In this document: positions 6,282 to 12,978 of the stretch, in pieces
Position numbering within the stretch: position 1 is the stretch's first letter
How the letters are laid out: each line of letters opens with the position of its first letter
DNA from: an uncultured Pseudomonadota bacterium
GTDB taxonomy: Bacteria > Pseudomonadota > Gammaproteobacteria > Steroidobacterales > Steroidobacteraceae
Length of the DNA stretch: 12,978 nt
Assembly: GCA_903890265.1 (NCBI GenBank)
Contig: CAITAM010000305.1
Location: forward strand, 1 to 12,978
Direction: 5' to 3'
Notes under the pieces: model-generated
The model's input: only the letters and a program-made list of their open reading frames with translations
Databases searched by the model: none
Told to the model about the DNA's origin: nothing
Made by a program: the position numbers and the translations under genes

Positions 6282-6905
6282 TCAGCCGATGTGGGAGTAC
6301 TTGAGCAGGCGCTTGGTGTCCTCGAGGAGGGAGCGCGTGAGGTCGGTCGGTCCGTAGCCGAGCACGAGGTTGCCGTGCGGATCGACGAGGTACACGGCAC
6401 CGGCGTTGAGCGCCTCGCGGCCTTCGGCGGCATCGAAGGTCGACAGGAGCGCCCGACCGCTGTCACCGCCCGGTCGGGCGCAGACGAGGTCGGTGTCGCT
6501 GCCGCACAGTGCGGGGTCGGGCTCGCCGCCGGCCGTCAGGTAGACGCGGCGCACCCGGGTCGCGTCCTTGCCGAGCAGCAGTCGCGCCTGGCGCGTGTCG
6601 TGCAGGCGCGTGAGGCAGCTCTCGTTGCAGGAGCCGCTGCCGAGCACGACATACAGCCATTTGCCGCGCAGGACGTCGCTGCCGAGGTCGGCGCCATCGA
6701 GGGCCGTCAGCGTCGCCGCGGGCAGCGGCCGTACCGGATCAAAGAGCCTGCCGTGCGCCGTGTTGCCGCCGGCGCGGTAGCCGATGCCGCCGTAGTACAT
6801 GAGGAAAGCGAGCGCGAGCGGGCCGAAGAAGAGGAAGGCGAGCAGCAGGAGCTTGATCTGCTGGGCGCGCCGCGACGGCGCGGGTGCGGCCGGCGACACG
6901 CTCAT
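6282..6905 (-). CDS. Sco-like membrane-anchored thioredoxin-fold cytochrome oxidase assembly protein
   Basis: A 207-residue protein with one N-terminal transmembrane anchor (about 17-40) and an extracytoplasmic domain. The strand KWLYVVLGSGSCNESC carries a CxxxC motif (C93, C97) at the position where Sco1/SenC proteins bind copper, and the later strand VYLVDPHGNLVLGYG matches the Sco/thioredoxin-fold end. The distal His that completes the Sco copper site, normally just before this strand, is not seen; Ala-Leu-Asn-Ala-Gly-Ala occupies that place and the nearest His is H177. Two further Cys (C134, C142) occur. The ATG at 6905-6903 overlaps the SURF1 stop as ATGA, indicating translational coupling. 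A role in oxidase copper delivery or thiol chemistry is inferred from fold and context. Confidence 0.82.
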   Translation of the reverse strand: MSVSPAAPAPSRRAQQIKLLLLAFLFFGPLALAFLMYYGGIGYRAGGNTAHGRLFDPVRPLPAATLTALDGADLGSDVLRGKWLYVVLGSGSCNESCLTRLHDTRQARLLLGKDATRVRRVYLTAGGEPDPALCGSDTDLVCARPGGDSGRALLSTFDAAEGREALNAGAVYLVDPHGNLVLGYGPTDLTRSLLEDTKRLLKYSHIG

Positions 6906-7624
6906 GACTGCGTCACCGGGCGGCGCGAGGCCCGCATGAACAGGAAGGCGAGCGTCAACGCGCAGCCGAGCCACGTGATCGCGTAACCGAGATGCTGCGC
7001 CGGTGGCAGGCCGGGCGGCTGCCAGTCGCGGACGAAGGCGTCCGGCGCGCTCGCGTCCAGCAGGAGGATCTGCGGGTAGAGCGGCCGGCCGAGCTCGCGC
7101 TCGAGCGCGTCGATGGTGGGGTAACTCATGAGCTTCGGCCATTCCTTGCCCGGGTGATCGGTCAGGTTGACGCCGCGGCGCGGCAGCAGATCGGCGCGGC
7201 CGGTCAGCGTGCGGCTGTCGGCACTGACGGCAAGGTCAGGGAGCCGCCCGGACGAGCGGTGCGGCACCCAGCCGCGATCGACGAGGATCGTCTCCGCCCC
7301 GGGCCGGTCGAGCGGCGTCAGCACGCGGTAGCCCGCCTCGCCGTCGTGGCTCATGTTGTCCAAAAGGAACTGCCGCTCGCCGAGGTAGCGGCCGCTGACC
7401 TGGACGTGGCTGAAGCGCTTGGGCGGAACGGCGGCCCGCGGCAGCTCGATCAGCTGATCGGTGCCCGAGGCGAAGCCGTCCCAGAGCGCCTGCTTTTCGA
7501 GGTAACGCGACCACTGCCAGCCGGCGAGGCCGAGCAGGAACGCGACACCCGCGAGCGCCGCGATGGATCCCTTGATGCTCGGCCGAAAGACCCGCCCGGT
7601 CGGTCGCTGCCCCGTCGCTGCCAC
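6902..7624 (-). CDS. SURF1-family cytochrome c oxidase assembly protein
   Basis: A 240-residue inner-membrane protein of the SURF1/Shy1 family, which helps heme a3 insertion into subunit I. The family hairpin layout is complete: the first transmembrane helix (about 20-36) runs into GWQWSRYLEKQAL, then a long periplasmic domain with RQFLLDNMSHDGEAGYRVLT and ILVDRGWVPH, then a second helix (about 212-230, GYAITWLGCALTLAFLFM) and a short basic tail. The GTG at 7624-7622 is chosen: GGGA is nine bases upstream and the N-terminus then has normal length; upstream open frame overlaps the divergent DUF2909 gene. Only 30 bases separate the two divergent starts. The stop overlaps the start of the Sco-like gene. 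Confidence 0.93.
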   Translation of the reverse strand: MAATGQRPTGRVFRPSIKGSIAALAGVAFLLGLAGWQWSRYLEKQALWDGFASGTDQLIELPRAAVPPKRFSHVQVSGRYLGERQFLLDNMSHDGEAGYRVLTPLDRPGAETILVDRGWVPHRSSGRLPDLAVSADSRTLTGRADLLPRRGVNLTDHPGKEWPKLMSYPTIDALERELGRPLYPQILLLDASAPDAFVRDWQPPGLPPAQHLGYAITWLGCALTLAFLFMRASRRPVTQS

Positions 7625-7630
7625 TATAAT
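7625..7630 (+). promoter_or_regulatory. -10 box for the DUF2909 gene
   Basis: A perfect TATAAT lies immediately upstream of the SURF1 GTG, on the plus strand. It would start transcription near 7637, giving an 18-base leader before the DUF2909 start. No clear -35 hexamer is seen 16-18 bases upstream, so an activator or a degenerate -35 must be assumed. Confidence 0.55.
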
Positions 7631-7642
7631 GATTCCCAACGT

Positions 7643-7648
7643 AAGGAG
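7643..7648 (+). promoter_or_regulatory. ribosome binding site setting the TTG start of DUF2909
   Basis: AAGGAG ends six bases before TTG 7655. An ATG at 7650 lies too close to it and is in a different frame that encodes nothing recognisable, so the TTG is taken as start. Confidence 0.75.
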
Positions 7649-7654
7649 AATGAA

Positions 7655-7882
7655 TTGCCCGGCTTTCGCCTGCTTGTCGTCGGTCTGCTGCTGGCCATCG
7701 TTTTCAATCTCGGCACCGCGCTCTTCCACCTGTCGTCGGAGCGGGGCGCGGATGACGCCGAGAAGTCCCGCAAGCTGCTGCGCGCGCTCACCTGGCGTAT
7801 CGCGCTGTCGATCAGTCTCTTCCTGCTGATCCTATTCGCATGGACGCAGGGCTGGATTCAACCGCACCGCGTCGGCGGCTGA
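7655..7882 (+). CDS. DUF2909 twin-transmembrane protein
   Basis: A 75-residue inner-membrane protein with two transmembrane helices (about 5-25 and 47-65) joined by a charged loop with SSERGADDAEKSRKLLRALT. The conserved TWRIALS at the start of helix 2 and the C-terminal GWIQPH are the DUF2909 hallmarks. These small proteins are commonly found inside gammaproteobacterial aa3 oxidase clusters; their role is unknown, and an assembly or stability function is inferred from context. The TTG start is set by AAGGAG six bases upstream, preceded by a perfect -10 box. It lies on the strand opposite to all other oxidase genes, diverging from SURF1 and converging on coxC. A strong hairpin starts just after its stop codon. 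Confidence 0.9.
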   Translation: MPGFRLLVVGLLLAIVFNLGTALFHLSSERGADDAEKSRKLLRALTWRIALSISLFLLILFAWTQGWIQPHRVGG

Positions 7883-7883
7883 G

Positions 7884-7908
7884 CCGCTCGATCGCGGCGA
7901 TCGAGCGG
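7884..7908 (+). terminator. perfect 11-bp hairpin directly after the DUF2909 stop
   Basis: CCGCTCGATCG (7884-7894) and CGATCGAGCGG (7898-7908) are exact reverse complements with a three-base loop (CGG), beginning two bases after the stop codon. No U-tract follows on either strand, so it may act as a weak or Rho-assisted terminator or as a 3'-end stabiliser. Confidence 0.5.
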
Positions 7909-7942
7909 GAGCGGTCCAACACGCCGCGCGCGGCGACGGCCG

Positions 7943-7981
7943 AAAAAACGAAGGGCCCGGCGTCCTCAGACGGCCGGGCCC
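7943..7981 (-). terminator. intrinsic terminator of the coxB-coxA-ctaG-coxC transcript
   Basis: Read on the minus strand, GGGCCCGGC (7981-7973), GTC and a four-base loop TGAG are followed by GAC and the pairing arm ending at 7953: a stem of about 12 pairs with one bulged base. TTCG and then six T (7948-7943) follow directly. It begins about 30 bases after the coxC stop. On the plus strand no T-run follows, so the element is directional. Confidence 0.85.
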
Positions 7982-8012
7982 CGGTAGCACAGCGGGCCTC
8001 GGGGCCCCGGCG

Positions 8013-8912
8013 TCAGAGCCAGTAGACGAAGACGAACAGGCCGAGCCAGACCACGTCCACGAAGTGCCAGTACCACGCCACCGCCTCGAACGCGAAGTGG
8101 TTCTGCGCCGTCTGCTGGCCGCGCAGCACGCGGAACCAGATGACCGTCAGCATGATCGCGCCGATCGTCACGTGCAGGCCGTGGAAGCCCGTCAGCATGA
8201 AGAAGGTCGAGCCGTAGATGCCGGTCTTGAGCTGCAGGCCGAGCTCCGTGTACGCCTCGCGGTACTCCGTCGCCTGCAGGTAGACGAACAGGAAGCCGAG
8301 CAGGAAGGTCGCGGCGAGGAAGATCTTGAGAATGGCGCGGTTGCCGGCACGCAGGGCGTGGTGCGCGATCGTGATGGTGACGCCCGAGGTCAGGAGCAGC
8401 AGCGTGTTGACGAGCGGCAGGCCGAGTGCCGGCACCGTCTCGAAGGAGCCGTCCTCGTGCGGGCCGAGGCGGCTGGGGCCGTTGCTGGGCCAGCCCCCGT
8501 CGAAGTGGCTCCACAGCAGGCTGTGGGTCATCTGCTTCGCACCCGCGCCCGACAGCCAGGGCACCGAGAGATTGCGCGCATAGAAGAGTGCGCCGAAGAA
8601 CGCGGCAAAGAACATGACCTCGGAGAAGATGAACCACATCATGCCCATGCGGAACGAGCGGTCGACGTCCATGTTGTAGAGGCCCGCCTCGTTTTCCGAG
8701 ATGACCTTGCCGAACCAGCCGAAGAACAGCACCGCGATCAGCGCAAAGCCCGCGAACAGCACCGCCGTGCCCGGGACGCCCTCGCCGCCCTCCAGCGTCA
8801 GTGAGGCACCGATCATGAGGATGAACAGCGACACCGAGCCGAAGATCGGCCAGATGCTGCCGTGCGGGACGTAGTACTTGGCCGAGTCAGCCGGGGAATG
8901 TGCGTTTGCCAT
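8013..8912 (-). CDS. coxC: cytochrome c oxidase subunit III
   Basis: A 299-residue, seven-helix inner-membrane protein, the third core subunit of the aa3 oxidase. It stabilises the catalytic subunit and guides oxygen and proton uptake. Landmarks are YYVPHGSIWPIFGS at the N-terminus, MMWFIFSEVMFFAAFFGALF with the conserved Glu98, TIAHHALRAGN, QATEYREAYT, FFMLTGFHGLHVTIGAIML and the final VAWYWHFVDVVWLGLF. The ATG at 8912-8910 is chosen: AGGAA lies five bases upstream and the upstream in-frame extension is short and unlike the family. Between ctaG and coxC lies a 64-base spacer with a hairpin, so coxC expression may be tuned separately within the operon. A strong terminator follows it. Confidence 0.97.
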   Translation of the reverse strand: MANAHSPADSAKYYVPHGSIWPIFGSVSLFILMIGASLTLEGGEGVPGTAVLFAGFALIAVLFFGWFGKVISENEAGLYNMDVDRSFRMGMMWFIFSEVMFFAAFFGALFYARNLSVPWLSGAGAKQMTHSLLWSHFDGGWPSNGPSRLGPHEDGSFETVPALGLPLVNTLLLLTSGVTITIAHHALRAGNRAILKIFLAATFLLGFLFVYLQATEYREAYTELGLQLKTGIYGSTFFMLTGFHGLHVTIGAIMLTVIWFRVLRGQQTAQNHFAFEAVAWYWHFVDVVWLGLFVFVYWL

Positions 8913-8934
8913 GACGATTCCTAATAGATCCACC

Positions 8935-8969
8935 TGTAGGGCACCGCCTGGGACGGGCGGTGCAGTACA
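8935..8969 (-). other. intercistronic hairpin between ctaG and coxC
   Basis: GCACCGCC (8941-8948) and GGCGGTGC (8956-8963) pair perfectly around a seven-base loop. After a 2x2 internal mismatch, TGTA (8935-8938) pairs with TACA (8966-8969). The structure occupies most of the spacer between the ctaG stop and the coxC ribosome binding site. No T-run follows, so it more likely affects mRNA processing or stability than termination. Confidence 0.55.
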
Positions 8970-8976
8970 AACCCGC

Positions 8977-9537
8977 CTAGTTTGCCGCAGCGACCCGGGG
9001 GCTGTCGAAAAAAGAATAGCTTAGGGTGACCCGGTCCACGTCCGCCGGCAGGTCCGGGTCGACGATGAAGCGCACGGTCATGTGCCGGCCCTCGTCCGCC
9101 GCGAACGGCTGGGGACTGAAGCAGAAGCACTCGGTTTTCTGGAAATAGCGCGCCACGGAGCTCGGCGCGATCGACGGCACCGCCTGCGCGACGACCGCCG
9201 CCCCGGAGCGGTTGCGGGCATAAAACGTCGTCGAGTAGAGCTTGCCGGGATGGACCTGCATGGTCGGCGCGTCGGCGCGGAAATCCCAGCGCCCGGCATT
9301 CGGCACGCTGGACAGAAATTCGATGGTCACGAGCCGGTCGACCGCCGGCCGCTCCACGACGTGGCGGGCCTGCGTTCCGTACCAGCGGTTGCCGGTGTCC
9401 CAGACCTTGCAGAGCACGCTGTAGAGCGGCACCAGGGCAAAGCCGAAGGCGAAGCTCCCGAGCGCGAAGATCACGAGCCGCGTGACGAGCGGTACGTGGC
9501 GTCGGGGACCGGTGGGGACGGGGTAGTGTTCGTTCAT
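8977..9537 (-). CDS. ctaG: cytochrome c oxidase assembly protein CtaG/Cox11
   Basis: A 186-residue copper chaperone that delivers copper to the CuB site of subunit I. It has one N-terminal transmembrane helix (about 20-42, ending LVPLYSVLC with the conserved C43) and an immunoglobulin-like periplasmic domain. The hallmark KTECFCF supplies the copper-binding pair C137 and C139, followed by PQPFAADEGRHM and FIVDPDLP, all family-typical. The ATG at 9537-9535 gives the usual N-terminal length. An in-frame GTG at 9570 would extend it by 11 residues, and neither start has a strong ribosome binding site, so the start is less sure than the family. It follows the 57-residue small protein and coxA on the same strand. 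Confidence 0.95.
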   Translation of the reverse strand: MNEHYPVPTGPRRHVPLVTRLVIFALGSFAFGFALVPLYSVLCKVWDTGNRWYGTQARHVVERPAVDRLVTIEFLSSVPNAGRWDFRADAPTMQVHPGKLYSTTFYARNRSGAAVVAQAVPSIAPSSVARYFQKTECFCFSPQPFAADEGRHMTVRFIVDPDLPADVDRVTLSYSFFDSPRVAAAN

Positions 9538-9573
9538 CGCGGTTCGGGACCCGGCCGGGGCCCCGACCACCTG

Positions 9574-9739
9574 TCAGCCACGCCGCGCGTGCAGGACCTG
9601 CAGCGCGATGAAGCCCGCGTACAGGCCGAAGGCGAGCAGCGCGAGGAGCACCGCGTTGCGCCGGGCTTTCGCCCGGCGCAGCGCGGTCTCGGCATCGGCC
9701 GTGGCCTGGCGCGTCATCACAACGGCGGGGCTGTCGGCC

Positions 9740-9747
<8 letters not shown>
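9574..9747 (-). CDS. 57-residue single-pass protein, probable cytochrome oxidase small assembly protein
   Basis: This small gene, between coxA and ctaG on the same strand, was found by translating the spacer by hand. It starts ATG at 9747-9745 inside the last codons of coxA (8-base overlap) and stops with TGA at 9576-9574. The first part is a charged helix (about 12-30, RQATADAETALRRAKARR), followed by one transmembrane helix (about 31-50, NAVLLALLAFGLYAGFIALQ) and a short basic tail. Small single-pass proteins are common at exactly this place in proteobacterial oxidase operons and are annotated as small assembly proteins. The specific role is inferred from position. No strong Shine-Dalgarno sequence is seen; expression probably depends on coupling to coxA. 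Confidence 0.8.
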
Positions 9748-11350
<1,603 letters not shown>

Positions 11351-11377
11351 GATTATCTTCCCTCGGATCTTTGCGTA

Positions 11378-11423
11378 TTACTGCGCGACGCGGCTGGCGT
11401 CTTCCGCCACGTTGGCGGCGGTG
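11378..11423 (-). other. coxB: remnant of the native coxB C-terminus in a shifted frame
   Basis: One base out of step with the coxB frame, reading from the second base of the H241 codon gives T-A-A-N-V-A-E-D-A-S-R-V-A-Q and TAA. This Ala-rich ending is typical of subunit II tails, and its stop lies 27 bases before the coxA start with the coxA ribosome binding site between. It supports a lesion near 11405-11423 rather than a naturally diverged C-terminus. Confidence 0.6.
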
Positions 11424-12143
11424 GTCGCGGCCGCAGAGCTCGGCGCACTGCCCGACGTAGTGGCCGATCTTCTCGGCCTTGAACCAGCTCTCGTTGACGA
11501 AGCCCGGGATCGCGTCCTTCTTGATCGCGAAGTCCGGCACCCACCAGGCGTGAATCACGTCGCTGCCGGTGAGGAGCACGCGTACCTTGGTGTCGACCGG
11601 CACGACCATCGGGTTATCAACCGACAGCAGGTAGTCCTTGACCGTCGCGGGATCGATACCCGATCCGCGCTGGCGCGCCTCGTTCGAGTCCTGCGACAGC
11701 TTTGAGTAGAAGCTGACGCCCTCGCCGAGGTACTCGTACTGCCACTGCCACTGGTAGCCGGTGATTTTCACCGACAGCTCCGAGCCGCGCGTGTCTTCCA
11801 TCATGATCAGCGTCTTGGCGGCAGGCACGGCCATGGCGACCAGGATGAGCACAGGGACCGCGGTCCAGACGATCTCGACCTTGGTGCTGTGCGTCAGGGT
11901 CTTGTCCGGAATCGCACCGGCCGACTTACGGAACGCGATCAGCGAGTAGATCATCGCGCCGAACACGACCACGGCGATCGCGACACAGACCCAGAAAATG
12001 GTCATGTGCAGCTCGTACACGGCGTGCGACACGGGGGTCACGCCACGGGTCATGTTGTAACTGCTCTCATAGCCCCACGCCGGCAGCGCGGCGATGAATC
12101 CGGCGAGCAGTATCGCGACCTTCCTCGTCTTTACATCGAACAT

Positions 12144-12254
12144 GTCAGCCCCTTTCGGCCTCAGCCTTGATCCCAATGTGCAAACTTCAATCCAATCTGA
12201 AAACAGCCCAACCTTCACGACGCTGCTGGCACGACGGCGCGCCCGCCGGCGTGA
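12144..12254 (-). other. coxB upstream spacer, relatively AT-rich
   Basis: This 111-base gap between DUF2244 and coxB is clearly less GC-rich than its surroundings at 12155-12215 and is the natural place for the oxidase operon promoter. No -35/-10 pair with good hexamers and spacing was found, so no promoter is called. The end nearest coxB holds its strong ribosome binding site. Confidence 0.4.
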
Positions 12255-12761
12255 TCACAGCCCGGGCGACTCGCTGGTCCTGCCGACCAGTACCTTCAGC
12301 CTGTCGTACAACCGCCGCCGCTCCTCTTCGGTGAGGAAGGCGCCGATTTCCGTCATTCGTCCGTGCGACCCCAGCAGCAGCCGGGCCGGGTACCAGCCCG
12401 GCGGGTTCGTGAGCTTAACGCTCGCCCAGTGGCGCGGGTACTCGGTCCGCTCCACGCCGCCCGGGCCCCGCGTCTCGACCACGACCTGCGCGGCGTCGAT
12501 CTCGATCGACTGCGTGTAGTGCCGACGCTTCAGGCTGGAACCGAGCGCCCAGCCCAGCAGGGCAAGCTCGAGCCCCGCGAAGGGCAGCACCGGCCAGAAC
12601 CCCGACAGCACGAAGAAACCCGCCACGGTCAGCGACACGGTGGCGATCCCGGCGAAGAAGAACAGCGCGCCGCCGGGGGTCAGCGAACAGTTCGGCAGCA
12701 GTTCGATGCGCCGCAGTGTACGCCCGATCCCGTCCGCCGCCGTGTCCGCGTCCGCACCCAT
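12255..12761 (-). CDS. DUF2244 integral membrane protein
   Basis: A 168-residue inner-membrane protein of the DUF2244 family. After a short acidic N-terminus comes the conserved RIELLPNCSLTPGGALFFF, two transmembrane helices (about 30-50 and 55-73, the second within FWPVLPFAGLELALLGWAL) and a soluble beta-rich C-terminal domain with HYTQSIEID, QVVVETRGPGG, RHWASVKL and the helix TEEERRRLYDRLKVLV. Members often lie next to cytochrome c oxidase genes, as here, directly upstream of coxB on the same strand, but the function is unknown. ATG start at 12761-12759; only a weak GAG-containing ribosome binding site precedes it. The 111-base spacer to coxB leaves room for a separate oxidase promoter. 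Confidence 0.9.
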   Translation of the reverse strand: MGADADTAADGIGRTLRRIELLPNCSLTPGGALFFFAGIATVSLTVAGFFVLSGFWPVLPFAGLELALLGWALGSSLKRRHYTQSIEIDAAQVVVETRGPGGVERTEYPRHWASVKLTNPPGWYPARLLLGSHGRMTEIGAFLTEEERRRLYDRLKVLVGRTSESPGL

Positions 12762-12803
12762 GCTCGTGCCGCTTTCGCGCCTCAGTCAATTGCTGCCGCG
12801 AAT

Positions 12804-12830
12804 GGTATACAGCTGTGCAAATCGTTTCAA
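12804..12830 (-). promoter_or_regulatory. possible promoter for DUF2244
   Basis: On the minus strand TTGAAA (12830-12825, 5 of 6 to the -35 consensus) and TATACC (12809-12804, 4 of 6 to the -10 consensus) lie 43 bases and more upstream of the DUF2244 start, in the locally AT-rich part of the 137-base stretch 12762-12898. The 15-base spacing is short for sigma-70, so this is tentative. Confidence 0.3.
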
Positions 12831-12898
12831 TGACAATGACTTGCGCGCTGTTCGTTCAGTACAGCAGCGGCCATTGCGCGCGCTGTCCGCGGCGTCGC

Positions 12899-12978
12899 GC
12901 CGGGGCCATCCGATGCCGCCTTCAGGCACGTTGTGCGCGCGCACAACGTGCCTGAAGGCGGCATCGGATGGCCCCGGC
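12899..12978. repeat. 80-bp perfect palindrome at the window end
   Basis: The 40 bases 12899-12938 are the exact reverse complement of 12939-12978, with no loop; the centre is TTGTGCGC|GCGCACAA. The repeat ends exactly at the last base. A loop-free perfect foldback at a contig edge is a classic assembly or library artefact, although a real inverted repeat, such as a cruciform or hairpin end, is not excluded. Confidence 0.95.

Noticed and set aside
7650..7829. ATG at 7650 as start of a different plus-strand gene
   Set aside because: It opens a frame giving a Cys/Ser-rich peptide with no family features, while the TTG five bases later gives a clear DUF2909 protein with better ribosome binding site spacing.
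9538..9570. In-frame GTG extension of ctaG
   Set aside because: It would add 11 atypical residues, and the ATG at 9537 gives the usual N-terminal length; ribosome binding evidence is weak for both.
11400..11430. Programmed ribosomal frameshift at the coxB break
   Set aside because: No slippery heptamer is seen, and shifting frame there still would not restore Gly-Phe-Met; the codons for the Met ligand are absent from every frame of the region.

Overview
The window is GC-rich, gene-dense bacterial chromosome. It most likely comes from a gammaproteobacterium of the Xanthomonadales/Steroidobacterales/Nevskiales type. This placement rests on the gene order of an aa3-type cytochrome c oxidase locus, on yqjD/yqjE/yqjK-type genes and on a ypfJ-type metallopeptidase; it was not tested by any search. 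No rRNA, tRNA, CRISPR array or transposase was seen. The last 80 bases form a perfect palindrome that ends exactly at the window edge, which suggests a contig end.

Left part (1-4176). A partial RibD-C/dihydrofolate-reductase-like gene (+) converges on a HIT-family hydrolase (-), and the two stop codons share one CTAG. The HIT gene follows a YpfJ-type neutral zinc metallopeptidase (-) with only a few bases between them. A 209-bp divergent spacer holds a five-unit heptamer repeat. A compact (+) operon follows: short YqjD-like protein, YqjE-like holin-fold protein, YqjK-like protein, and a GloC-type metallo-beta-lactamase-fold hydrolase. Two joins are GTGA start/stop overlaps and the last is a 14-base overlap. 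It converges on a DUF1348 NTF2-like gene (-).

Right part (4194-12761). This is an almost complete cytochrome c oxidase biogenesis locus, mostly on the minus strand. Read 5'->3' on that strand it runs: DUF2244 membrane protein, coxB (subunit II), coxA (subunit I), a 57-aa single-pass protein, ctaG/Cox11 (CuB insertion), coxC (subunit III), a strong terminator, then SURF1, a Sco-like CxxxC thioredoxin-fold protein, ctaA (heme A synthase), ctaB (heme O synthase) and DUF1348. A DUF2909 twin-transmembrane gene sits on the plus strand between coxC and SURF1 and splits the locus into a structural half and a heme/assembly half. Together these genes encode the catalytic core, the heme O to heme A pathway and the copper/heme insertion factors of an A1-type oxidase.

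The most notable anomaly is in coxB. Its frame is normal up to the CuA motif Cys-x-Glu-x-Cys-Gly-Arg-Asp-His. There the usual Gly-Phe-Met continuation, including the Met copper ligand, is missing. The frame shifts and runs into coxA, while a plausible native tail and stop survive in another frame. This is either a real small deletion or an assembly error. Several hairpins also punctuate the oxidase locus: at the ctaA stop, after DUF2909, after coxC, and between ctaG and coxC.
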